A DNA stretch of 64,000 bases from Pseudomonadota bacterium (GTDB lineage Bacteria > Pseudomonadota > Gammaproteobacteria > Xanthomonadales > Rhodanobacteraceae), in assembly GCA_023388255.1 (NCBI GenBank), contig JAEWGO010000010.1, positions 1-64,000 of the forward strand, in the 5' to 3' direction. The position numbers were made by a program, and so were the translations under genes. Shown here in pieces: positions 45,071-54,368 of this stretch. The notes beneath the pieces were generated by a model, which made no database searches, was not told the origin of the DNA, and saw only the letters and a program-made list of their open reading frames with translations. Positions within the stretch are counted from its first letter, which is position 1, and each line of letters begins with the position of its first letter.

Positions 45071-45870
45071 GCCGCATCGACACGCGTTTCTCCGAACTCA
45101 AGGCCGGGGGTCGCACCGGCCTGATCCCGTTTGTCACCGCCGGCGACCCATTGCCGGACGCGACGGTCGCGCTGATGCATGCGCTGGTCGAGGCCGGCGC
45201 CGACCTGATCGAACTCGGCGTACCGTTTTCCGATCCGATGGCCGACGGTCCGGTGATCCAGCACGCCAGCGAGCGCGCGATTGCCAAGGGCGTGGGCCTC
45301 AAGCGAATCTTCGGTTGGGTGCGCGAATTCCGCACGCGCGACGCGACCACACCGATCGTGCTGATGGGCTATCTCAATCCGGTCGAGATCCATGGCGCTG
45401 CGCGCTTCGCACGCGAAGCGGCCTTGGCCGGTGTCGACGGCGTGTTGCTGGTCGATTGCCCGGTCGAGGAGTCCGATACCGCAACGCCGCTGCGCGAAGC
45501 CGGTCTGCAGCAGATTCTGCTCGCCGCGCCGACCACGACCGACGCGCGCCTCGGTCGTGTCTGCGAGGCGGCTGAGGGATTCCTGTACTATGTCTCGTTT
45601 GCCGGCATTACCGGCGCGGCCAGGCTCAGTACGGACGACGTGCGCGAGCGTGTCGAGGCGATCAAGCGGCAGGCGCAGACGCCGGTCGCGGTCGGTTTCG
45701 GGGTGCGCGATGCGGCATCGGCCACGGTGATCGGTGCGTTTGCCGACGCGGTCGTGATCGGCAGCGCGCTGGTCGAGCGGCTCGCCGGGGCGGCGACGGA
45801 AGATGAGCTGCGCGAACGCGCGCGCGACTTCCTCGCACCCATCCGCGCCGCGCTGGATGCTCGCAAGTAG
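45067..45870 (+). CDS. trpA: Tryptophan synthase alpha chain
   Basis: 267-residue TIM barrel that cleaves indole-3-glycerol phosphate to indole, which is channelled to TrpB. Signatures are LIPFVTAGDPLPD, LIELGVPFSDPMADGPVIQ with the catalytic residues, and YYVSFAGITGA. Overlaps trpB by ATGA. The downstream gap carries a REP-like palindrome before accD. Confidence 0.98.
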
Positions 45871-45880
45871 TCTTTGGCTT

Positions 45881-45905
45881 GTCATTCCGGCCTTCGCCGG
45901 AATGA
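45881..45905. repeat. REP-like palindrome GTCATTCCGGC-CTTC-GCCGGAATGAC
   Basis: Perfect 11-bp stem with a CTTC loop, 10 bp after the trpA stop. It may stabilise or end the trpBA mRNA; no T tract follows. Confidence 0.75.
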
Positions 45906-45973
45906 CCATTGATAGTCCGGCACGGATGCCGGTTTGATCCTTGTCGTCAGGGACGACGACCGAGGTAAACATC

Positions 45974-46837
<864 letters not shown>

Positions 46838-46933
46838 TTCGCTGTCGGCGCGCGGCGTGCGGCGCGCAGCGGAATCTCCATTGCGACATCGTTCCCGCGA
46901 AGGCGGGAAGCGTTTTGCCACGGCGCGAAGCGC

Positions 46934-46982
46934 GGGTCATCCAGCGGCTTGTCCGTCGAAGAGCAAAGGCGCTGGATGACCC
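46934..46982. repeat. 13-bp perfect inverted repeat in the accD/hydrolase spacer
   Basis: GGGTCATCCAGCG (46934-46946) and CGCTGGATGACCC (46970-46982), 23 nt apart, next to another hairpin (CCCGC-GAA-GGCGGG type, near 46890-46910). The spacer of about 230 bp between convergent genes is mostly such repeats; no gene is supported in it. Confidence 0.65.
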
Positions 46983-47068
46983 CATTGGACTGTTGAAAGC
47001 GCCGCCTTCGTGGCGATGACGGGCAACGAGAAATCGAGATTGCCGTCAGCCGCCTTCGTCGCGTGGAC

Positions 47069-48040
47069 TCAGACCGACGCCCACAACCGCCGCGCTTCCT
47101 CCGCGATCACGTCCGGGAACTCCTCCGGGAAGAACAGCTTTCCTTCGGGAATCCGGCGGATGCCGCGCGACTGCGGAAACAGGCGATCGAGATAGTCGGC
47201 GTCGGCCGGCTTGAAGAGGTCGTCGCTCATGCCCCAGACGATGCGCAGCGGCACCGGGCTGCGTTTCAGCGTCGCCTCGATGCCGGCCAGCGGGTTCGGC
47301 TTCAGTGCGAGGTGAAACGCATGGTATTGCGCGCGTCGCAGCGGCGAAGCCACCAGCGGCCGCGCATACACCGCGATCGTCTCGTCGCCGAGGCGATCGG
47401 GAAACGCATAGACGGCCTTGCCGAACGTCGCGCGTGCTTTCGCCGGATCGACCAGCCAGTTCGCCGTCGCGTCGGCCAACGTGCCGGTACGCGCCATCTC
47501 GATCACCGGCTCGATCTTCGGTGGTGGACTGTCCGGCTCGACATCGCAATTGGCCAGCAACAGGCTGCGCACGCGCTGCGGATGACGCGCGACGAACAGC
47601 TGCGCGACCGCACCGCCGCTGTCGCTGGCGATGATGTCGACGTTGTCGATTCCGAGCGTGCCGAGCAGCGCTTCCAGCATCGCGGCCTGGTCGGCGGCGG
47701 CGAGCGACTGGCCTGCGGGGACTTCCGAATAGCCCAGTCCCATGAAGTCCGGCGCGACGCAGCGCCGGTACGGCGACAGCCGCTCGATCGCGCCGCGCCA
47801 CTGGAAGCCGTTCAGCGGCGCGCCGTGCAGGAACAGGGCTGCCTGTCCGCTGCCGCGTTCGACATGGGCGATGCGGCCGAACGGCGTGTCCGCGAAGCGG
47901 CGCATCGAATGGAAGGCGGCGGCGTCGATCGATGTCGTCACCTTGGCGGCGCGCAAGGCGGGGATGCGCGGCGTGCATGCGGCGGCGACGCCGACAGCCA
48001 GCGACGCGCCGGTCAGTTGCAGGAATTGTCTTCGTTGCAT
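47069..48040 (-). CDS. Exported alpha/beta hydrolase (haloalkane dehalogenase/epoxide hydrolase-like)
   Basis: 323-residue alpha/beta hydrolase. The N-terminus MQRRQFLQLTGASLAVGVAA has the RR motif of a Tat signal and is followed by a Cys at residue 22, so it may be a Tat-exported lipoprotein. The oxyanion region is LFLHGAPLNGFQWR, and the nucleophile motif IIASDSGGAVAQL has Asp140, as in epoxide hydrolases and haloalkane dehalogenases, rather than the more common Ser. ATG 48040 follows GGAG at 7 nt. Divergent from an AraC regulator 141 bp away, which may control it. Substrate unknown. Confidence 0.85.
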   Translation of the reverse strand: MQRRQFLQLTGASLAVGVAAACTPRIPALRAAKVTTSIDAAAFHSMRRFADTPFGRIAHVERGSGQAALFLHGAPLNGFQWRGAIERLSPYRRCVAPDFMGLGYSEVPAGQSLAAADQAAMLEALLGTLGIDNVDIIASDSGGAVAQLFVARHPQRVRSLLLANCDVEPDSPPPKIEPVIEMARTGTLADATANWLVDPAKARATFGKAVYAFPDRLGDETIAVYARPLVASPLRRAQYHAFHLALKPNPLAGIEATLKRSPVPLRIVWGMSDDLFKPADADYLDRLFPQSRGIRRIPEGKLFFPEEFPDVIAEEARRLWASV

Positions 48041-48181
48041 CGTCGATCTCCGGGATGGAATGGGAACCGGCGCCGATGCTGGCGAATGCGTCGCGCGGTT
48101 GCGCGCACGAATGGATGTTCGACAGCACGAACGGCCGATCCGCCACTTGCATGCGTGCCGGCGGCGTAGAACGATGGCGCC

Positions 48182-49108
48182 ATGAGCGATCGTCCCGCCT
48201 GCTATCCCGAACCTGCTGCCGCCTTGCAGCCGAGCGCGCTCCCGTCGCGCCTGCCGCAGCTCGACGTGCTCGCCTCGCCGGTGCCGCAAGGCCGATTCGA
48301 TTCGCCGCTCGACCATCGCCACGTGCTTTGCCTGCATCTGGGCGAGCCGGTGCCGGTGTCGTACCGCGCCGGACGGCACGAGCGCGGGGGCGTGCGCCTG
48401 CATGGGCAGTTCTGCGTGGTGCCGGCCGGTTCGTCGACGCGCTGGACCTTGTCGCGACCGGCCACCTCGCTGCTGCTGCGGCTGGCGCCGTCATCGCTGC
48501 GCGAGAGCGCCGAAGCGATGGCGTTCGGTACGCGTGACGTCGATCTCGCGCCGGCCATCCACATCCGCGATCCGCAGATCGAGCGCATCGGCTGGATGAT
48601 GCAGGCCGAGGACCGCGACGCCTATCCGGGCGGCCGCCTGTTCGCCGACAGCCTCGCCACCGCGCTGGCCGCGCGCCTGCTGGCGCTGCAGCTGCGGCCG
48701 ACCGCAAAGCCGAGCCATGCACTGCCGGCCTGGCGCCTGCGCCACGTGATCGAATATGTCGAGGCGAATCTCGATGCGGACCTGACCCTGGCCGAACTCG
48801 CCGCCGTCGCCGGCTTCAGCCCGTCGCACTTCAAGGCGCTGTTCAAGCAGGCCACCGCCACGCCGGTGCATCGCTTCGTGCTCGAACGGCGCGTCGAGCG
48901 CGCGCGCCAGCGCCTGCTCGAAGGCGGCGCGAACGTCACCGACATCGCGCTCGAAACCGGCTTCGCGCACGCCAGCCATCTGGCGCGCTGCATGCGGCGC
49001 GTGCTCGGCGTGAGTCCGTCGCAGATCGCGGCGGCGGCGCCGAAGCGCACTCGCGGCGGACGACGCCTTCTCCCGCCGGGATCGAAGGTCGCCCTGCGGC
49101 GGCCTTGA
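48182..49108 (+). CDS. AraC family transcriptional regulator
   Basis: 308-residue regulator. Residues 1-180 are an AraC-type effector domain (LPQLDVLASPVPQGRFDSPL and the strands HVLCLHLGEPVPVSY). The two helix-turn-helix units are LTLAELAAVAGFSPSHFKAL and VTDIALETGFAHASHLARCM, ending in RRVLGVSPSQIAAA. The start is ATG 48182, with no clear Shine-Dalgarno. Divergent from the exported hydrolase, its likely target. Followed by rapA on the other strand. Confidence 0.9.
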   Translation: MSDRPACYPEPAAALQPSALPSRLPQLDVLASPVPQGRFDSPLDHRHVLCLHLGEPVPVSYRAGRHERGGVRLHGQFCVVPAGSSTRWTLSRPATSLLLRLAPSSLRESAEAMAFGTRDVDLAPAIHIRDPQIERIGWMMQAEDRDAYPGGRLFADSLATALAARLLALQLRPTAKPSHALPAWRLRHVIEYVEANLDADLTLAELAAVAGFSPSHFKALFKQATATPVHRFVLERRVERARQRLLEGGANVTDIALETGFAHASHLARCMRRVLGVSPSQIAAAAPKRTRGGRRLLPPGSKVALRRP

Positions 49109-49220
49109 GGTGCCGGAGGGCGCATGACGGAAGGCCGCCACTGATGGCGATCACGCCCGAGGGTGCGGCGTACTTCCTTCGTGCGCCGCTTCGGGGCAGA
49201 TTCTGCCGGCGGCAGTTTCC

Positions 49221-52067
49221 CTAGCGCGCCGCGATATCCGCGCTGCACACGAAGCGGATCGCATCGAGCCGCGGCGCCGCGTTCGCCAGCGCTTCGCGCA
49301 ATGCATCCAGTTCGGCGGCAATTGCCTCGATTTCGTCGGCGCGCACCGAGGGATTGACCTTGGCCAGCGCGCTCAGGCGTGCATGTTCGCCATCGAGTTC
49401 GTTCTGCGCGGCAGCAAGGGCCGCGCCGACTTCGGTCGCAGCGAGGCCGCGTGCCTGTGTCTCGCACGCGGCCAACATCGGCGGCACCAGCTTGGCCAGC
49501 AGCGGGCGATAGCGCGCGGCGTCGATCGGCTGTTCCTTCGCGCGAGCGACGCTGGCCGGGTGTGGCGCGTAGTCGTTGCGTTGGGTCAGGCGCGTGTCAA
49601 CGACGGTGCGCAGCGGCAGCGGCGGCAGGAAGCGGCCGACGTTGAGTTTGCGATCGGCGACGCATTCGAGTGCGAATACGCATTCAAGCAGGGCTGTGCG
49701 CGGCGGCAACGCGGCGTCGATCAGGATGGCCGCGTTGCCCTGCTGGCTTTCGAGCAGCAGGTCGAGCGCACCGCCGACGAGCGGGTGGTCGAGTCGCAGC
49801 AGCGGCAGTTCCTCGCGCGCGAGCGCCGTGGCGCGGTCGAACGTGACCTGCTGCGGGCCGTCCTTGAGTCCGGGGAAGCCATCGGTGCTGAGGTATTCGG
49901 GATCGAGCACGACGGTGCGCGCGCCGGTTTCCTCGCCGTCGACGCCGAATTGCTCGAACAGCGCGAGGATGAACTCGTCGCCGGCGACATCCGCATCCTG
50001 CGCGCGCAAGGCATCGCCGAGCGGCAGATCGCGCGACTGGCGTTCGGTGGCGAGTTCAAGCAGACGATCGCGGCCGGCCTGTACCAGCGCGGATAGTTCG
50101 CGATGCGTCGCCGCGGTGTCGGCGATCAGTGCATCGAGTTCCGCGTCGGCGGCCTCGGCGCCGAGTGCATGGCGTTCGGCTTCGGCGAGCAGGCGCGAGC
50201 GGTAACGACGCAGGATTTCGCGGCCGTCCGAAGGGCTCGTGCGCAGTGCGTCGAGGCCTTCGTGATACCAGCGCAGCAGCGCATGCTGCGCGCTGCCGCT
50301 GAACGCGAGCGCGTGGATCACGATGTCGTGGCGCTGGCCGATGCGATCGAGGCGGCCGATGCGCTGTTCGAGCAGGTCCGGATCGAGCGGCAGGTCCCAC
50401 AGCACCAGATGGTGTGCGAACTGGAAGTTGCGGCCTTCCGAACCGATTTCCGAACACAGCAGCACGCGCGCGCCGTCGATTTCAGCGAACCAGGCCGCGT
50501 TGCGGTCGCGCTGCATGATGCTCATGCCTTCGTGGAAGCGCGCGACCTTGACGCCGCTGCGCAGACGCAGCGCTTCTTCCAACGCGAGCACCTTCGCCTG
50601 GCTGCGGCAGATCAGCAGCAGCTTCTCGCCGGCGAGCTTGTCGATCAATGCGAGCAGCCACGACAGACGCGGATCGTTCGTGTAGTCCAGGTCACTGGCG
50701 GACGGATGCACCTGCGCGTCGGCGTGGAATTCGCCGAGTAGTTGCTGGCGCTGCGCGTCGTCGAGTTCGCCGCCGTCGAGCGTGGCGATGTTGGCGACGC
50801 GGCGCGGGAAGCCGCCGATCTGCGCGCGACGGTTGCGGAACATCACGCGGCCGGTGCCGTGGCGATCGATCAGCGCATCGAGCAGGACCGGCGCGTTCGC
50901 GGTGCGATCGGCGTCGTAGCGCTGCAGCAGCGCGAGCAGTTCCTCGTCGGCGGCGAAGCGCATCGCGAGCAGCGCGAGTTCGGATTCATCGAGCGCAGCC
51001 GCGTCGACCAGCTTGGCGGCGAGCGCGGACAGCTGCGCATAGCCGTCGGCCTCGGCAGCGAACGCATCGAGATCGGTGTAGCGCGCCGGATCGAGCAGGC
51101 GCAGGCGCGCGAAGTGGCCGCTGCGGCCAAGCTGCTGCGGCGTTGCGGTGAGCAGGATCAGCCCGGGCGATTGCGCGGCGAGGCCTTCGACCAGCGCATA
51201 CGACGCGCTGCTGCTGAGCGGCGACCATTCCAGATGATGCGCTTCGTCGACGACGACGATGTCCCACTCGGCATCGATCGCCTGCTGCGCGCGCTTCGGT
51301 GCTGCGGCGAGCCAGTCGATGTCGGCGATCACGCATTGCTCGTCCTCGAACGGATTGCGGCTTGGATCGGCAACCTCGATCGATTCGCAGCGCTCCTCAT
51401 CGAACAACGCGAACGGCAGGTTGAAGCGGCGCAGCAGTTCGACGAACCACTGGCAGGTGAGGCTGGCCGGCGCCAGCACGAGCACGCGCGCGACGCGACC
51501 GGTGGCGAGCAGGCGCGCCAGGATCATGCCGGCCTCGATCGTCTTGCCGAGGCCGACCTCGTCGGCGAGCAGCGCGCGCGGCGGACGGCGCTGCGCGACG
51601 ATGCCGGCGACGCGCAACTGGTGTGCGATCAGGTCGACGCGCGCGCTGGCGAGGCCCCATGCCGGCGAACGCATCGCCTCGGCGCGGCGCGTGAGCGCCT
51701 GCACGCGGAAATCGAACGTGTGCGGCGCATCGACGCGTGCGGACAGCAGGCGTTCGTCGGCGCGCGACATCGGCTGCGCATCGTCGAGTTCCGCTTCCGG
51801 CAGCGCCCGCCCGCCGTTGTGGTAGACGAACAGGCCGTCGACCGTGCTGACCTGTTCGACGACGAAGCTGTGCTTCTGTCCGGCGACCTTCTGGCCGACG
51901 CGGAATTCAGCGCGGGTCAGCGGCGCCGCGTGCTTGGCGTAGTGGCGCAGCACGCCGGCGGTGGCGAACAGCACCTGCACGGTGCGGCCGTCGAGGCGCA
52001 CAACGGTGCCGAGCCCGAGTTCGGGTTCGGCATTGGAGATCCAGCGTTGACCGGGAGCGAAAGGCAT
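49221..52067 (-). CDS. rapA: RNA polymerase-associated ATPase RapA
   Basis: 948-residue Swi2/Snf2 ATPase that recycles stalled RNA polymerase. The N-terminal Tudor-like region (1-110; GLGTVVRLDGRTVQVLF) is followed by the ATPase: Walker A ADEVGLGKT (168-176), DEAH box at 274-277 (VVVDEAHHLEW), TATPQQLGR, and the second RecA lobe with LLCSEIGSEGRNFQFAHHL and the QRIGRLDRIGQ motif VI. The C-terminal 300 residues match RapA_C. Length fits (about 950-970). Monocistronic in appearance, start preceded by GGGAGCGAAAGGC. Confidence 0.96.
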   Translation of the reverse strand: MPFAPGQRWISNAEPELGLGTVVRLDGRTVQVLFATAGVLRHYAKHAAPLTRAEFRVGQKVAGQKHSFVVEQVSTVDGLFVYHNGGRALPEAELDDAQPMSRADERLLSARVDAPHTFDFRVQALTRRAEAMRSPAWGLASARVDLIAHQLRVAGIVAQRRPPRALLADEVGLGKTIEAGMILARLLATGRVARVLVLAPASLTCQWFVELLRRFNLPFALFDEERCESIEVADPSRNPFEDEQCVIADIDWLAAAPKRAQQAIDAEWDIVVVDEAHHLEWSPLSSSASYALVEGLAAQSPGLILLTATPQQLGRSGHFARLRLLDPARYTDLDAFAAEADGYAQLSALAAKLVDAAALDESELALLAMRFAADEELLALLQRYDADRTANAPVLLDALIDRHGTGRVMFRNRRAQIGGFPRRVANIATLDGGELDDAQRQQLLGEFHADAQVHPSASDLDYTNDPRLSWLLALIDKLAGEKLLLICRSQAKVLALEEALRLRSGVKVARFHEGMSIMQRDRNAAWFAEIDGARVLLCSEIGSEGRNFQFAHHLVLWDLPLDPDLLEQRIGRLDRIGQRHDIVIHALAFSGSAQHALLRWYHEGLDALRTSPSDGREILRRYRSRLLAEAERHALGAEAADAELDALIADTAATHRELSALVQAGRDRLLELATERQSRDLPLGDALRAQDADVAGDEFILALFEQFGVDGEETGARTVVLDPEYLSTDGFPGLKDGPQQVTFDRATALAREELPLLRLDHPLVGGALDLLLESQQGNAAILIDAALPPRTALLECVFALECVADRKLNVGRFLPPLPLRTVVDTRLTQRNDYAPHPASVARAKEQPIDAARYRPLLAKLVPPMLAACETQARGLAATEVGAALAAAQNELDGEHARLSALAKVNPSVRADEIEAIAAELDALREALANAAPRLDAIRFVCSADIAAR

Positions 52068-52221
52068 GGGATGCGGGGTGGAAGCGGGTGCGGATTATCC
52101 GCCTCCGCGGCGCTTACGGGAAGGAATTGCGGCGGGATGCCGCGCCGGCAGGGCGACAGCCTCTGCAACCGGAAGCCGCGACGCGCCATTGCGTCGCGTC
52201 GCGGGTGGTCGCTGAACGGTC

Positions 52222-54054
52222 TCAGGGGCTGGCGGTGCCGGTCGCGCGCACCATGAACGAGCCCGGGAACACCGGTGTGGTGTCGTTGTGCGCGTGGTAC
52301 GGCGCCGAGGCGAGGTCGTCGATCGTGGCAGCGATGTCTGGCGCATAGAAGAACCACGAGTTGTTGCCCGGCGTGTCGGTATCGACGCGCGCCGGCCTGT
52401 CCTGGCCGCCCAGCAGTTTCGCGCTGGCGCCGACGAAGAACGCGCCATGGACGAGTGTCGGCGGGATGTCGACGCTGAAGAAATTGTCGTTGAACACGTC
52501 TGGCGTCGCCTGTACATGGACGAGGGCATGCGCGTTGAGCGGGTCAAAGTCCGCGTCGCTGTCCTCAAGCAGCCAGAACGTGACCGGACCGTTCGCCAAT
52601 GACGGGAAGGTCGGGCCGAACGCGACCGAGATCCTCGTGATGACCTCGCCGCCGGGTTGCGCCAGAAAGTAGTTTCCCCACAGCATGTCCGGGTCGAATG
52701 TCGACGGCGGCCCCTGGTTGGTATTGCCATTGCCATCGTCGTTGACGTACTCGATCGTGATGGCTGCTTCTTCGAACCCGTCCCGGAATATCGTGTCGTC
52801 ATCGACGGGGCGCTCGGTGTAGGCAACGAACACGCCGCTGCCCCATTCGTCCTGGTTGTTGCCTTCGGGGTGCAGGCCGGCAACGAAGGCGATGTCGCCG
52901 TGCCCATTGACGGCCGGGGCGCCGCTGAAGATCGGGCTGCTGTCGTGCTGGCCGAGCTGGCCTGGACCGAGGTCGGTGGCGACGACGTCGCCCTTGCCGA
53001 CGACGCGCACGAGATTCTTGCCGTCGCCGGCGAAGATCGCCTGACCGTTGGCGTCTTCACCGCGAAACACGACGAGGCCGTCGCTGTTGATCGCCGGTGC
53101 GAACGAATCGATCACGCGCACCGCTCCGGCTGCATCGACGCGCGCGATCTCCTTCGCCTCGACACCGTTCGCGCCGGGCGTGAAGCGATACACCGCGCGC
53201 ACATTTCCGTCGGCGAGCTTGACCACGACGGCGACCGCGCCGGCGTCGTTGACGGCCAGGCCGTTGTCGAACGTGGCGAACGGCGAGGTCGTGTCGGTCG
53301 CTTTGTCCGCGACCACGAGTGTGCTGTCGCCGAAGCCGTTGAACAGGCGGATCTCGTTGTGGCTGTAGTCGCTGGTGCTGACCTTCACCGCGATCTGGTG
53401 CGCGCTGTTGGAGGCCGGCGAATAGAGGTAGGCGTACGGGCTGGCCCCGTCGACATTGGTGTCGACCGCGTACAGCGTTCCGCTGCCGTTGCCGCCGGTG
53501 GCGATGCCGTAGCCGAGTCCCATGCGGCCCTTGAAGCCGATCGTGCCGTCGTCGGCGATGTTCGGATTGGCGATCGAACTCGGCGTCAGCGGCAGCAGGC
53601 TGACCGGAGTGCTCTGGCTCGTTGCGGGATCGTATTTGCGCAAGGTATACGGGCCGCCGTCGACGCTCGTGTAGTAGGCGAGCTGGCCACCGGCGTTGAT
53701 GCCGGGGCGGTCGGAAATGATCATGGCCGATTCCGGATCGCTGCTGCCGGTTTCGTGGATCGCGACGAACTCGCCCTTGGCATGACCGCCGAACCAGATG
53801 CCTGCGCCGACGTGCGAGAGGTCACCGTCGATCGGCACGACGCCGGCGGTGAAGGTGACTTGGTCGTCATCGTTGAGGTTGGCCGAAATGCTGTTGAACG
53901 ACGTGCCCGGCGGCACGTTCCAGCCGTTGTCGTTGACGATCAGGTTGCTGCGTGCCTGCAGTTCGGTCTGCACGTAGGTAGGCACAGCGGCCTGTACGGC
54001 CGCGGAAGCGGCGAGGGCGGCAAGACCGCCACAGAGAAATCGGATTCGCATCAT
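52222..54054 (-). CDS. Large secreted protein with beta-propeller-like part and internal IFRDGFE motif
   Basis: 610-residue exported protein. A signal peptide (1-21, LCGGLAALAASAAVQA) leads into about 400 residues of repeated short strands (IWFGGHAKGEFVAIHETGSS, PSIANPNIADDG... , PAINSDGLVVFRGEDANGQA, PAVNGHGDIAFVAG) of the kind found in choice-of-anchor/propeller proteins. At about residue 420 is DDDTIFRDGFEE, the same motif that ends the protein at 1-1002. Unlike there, it is followed by another 180-residue beta-rich domain (QPGGEVITRISVAFG, VNAHALVHVQATPDV type). ATG 54054 (ATGATG) has GAGCAG upstream. Function unknown; probably outside the cell. Confidence 0.75.
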   Translation of the reverse strand: MMRIRFLCGGLAALAASAAVQAAVPTYVQTELQARSNLIVNDNGWNVPPGTSFNSISANLNDDDQVTFTAGVVPIDGDLSHVGAGIWFGGHAKGEFVAIHETGSSDPESAMIISDRPGINAGGQLAYYTSVDGGPYTLRKYDPATSQSTPVSLLPLTPSSIANPNIADDGTIGFKGRMGLGYGIATGGNGSGTLYAVDTNVDGASPYAYLYSPASNSAHQIAVKVSTSDYSHNEIRLFNGFGDSTLVVADKATDTTSPFATFDNGLAVNDAGAVAVVVKLADGNVRAVYRFTPGANGVEAKEIARVDAAGAVRVIDSFAPAINSDGLVVFRGEDANGQAIFAGDGKNLVRVVGKGDVVATDLGPGQLGQHDSSPIFSGAPAVNGHGDIAFVAGLHPEGNNQDEWGSGVFVAYTERPVDDDTIFRDGFEEAAITIEYVNDDGNGNTNQGPPSTFDPDMLWGNYFLAQPGGEVITRISVAFGPTFPSLANGPVTFWLLEDSDADFDPLNAHALVHVQATPDVFNDNFFSVDIPPTLVHGAFFVGASAKLLGGQDRPARVDTDTPGNNSWFFYAPDIAATIDDLASAPYHAHNDTTPVFPGSFMVRATGTASP

Positions 54055-54317
54055 TGGACTGCTCGAGCTTGGGTTGTCAGGGGTGCGCGCGGCAGGGAGC
54101 ACGCGGCATGCGATGGCAGATGCGGCCGGAATGATCGCGGTCGCGGGCCCGAAGGTAACGCAAAATGCGCGGCATCGGATTGCGCACTGCGGCAATGCGC
54201 GGACGCACGTTGACTGATTCATCCCATGCCGGGGCAAGCGGGCGTTGGCGGTGGCTTCTCGGGACAGCGCAATCGTTCAGTCCTGCAAACGAGCTTGCAT
54301 CCGGAGCGATGACAAGG
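54055..54317. other. Intergenic region between the secreted protein and the M13 cluster
   Basis: With the terminator that follows it, this makes a 314-bp gap. No gene is supported. It should hold the promoter for the secreted protein at 54054, but none is clear. Confidence 0.5.
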
Positions 54318-54342
54318 AAACGGCGCCGCGAGGGCGCCGTTT
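54318..54342 (-). terminator. Terminator-like hairpin after the M13 peptidase cluster
   Basis: Perfect 10-bp stem AAACGGCGCC/GGCGCCGTTT with a 5-nt loop; on the minus strand it is followed by TTTCCTTGT, an imperfect T tract. It lies 27 bp after the last peptidase stop. Confidence 0.7.
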
Positions 54343-54368
54343 CGTCGACCACGAAGTGACTGTTTCGC

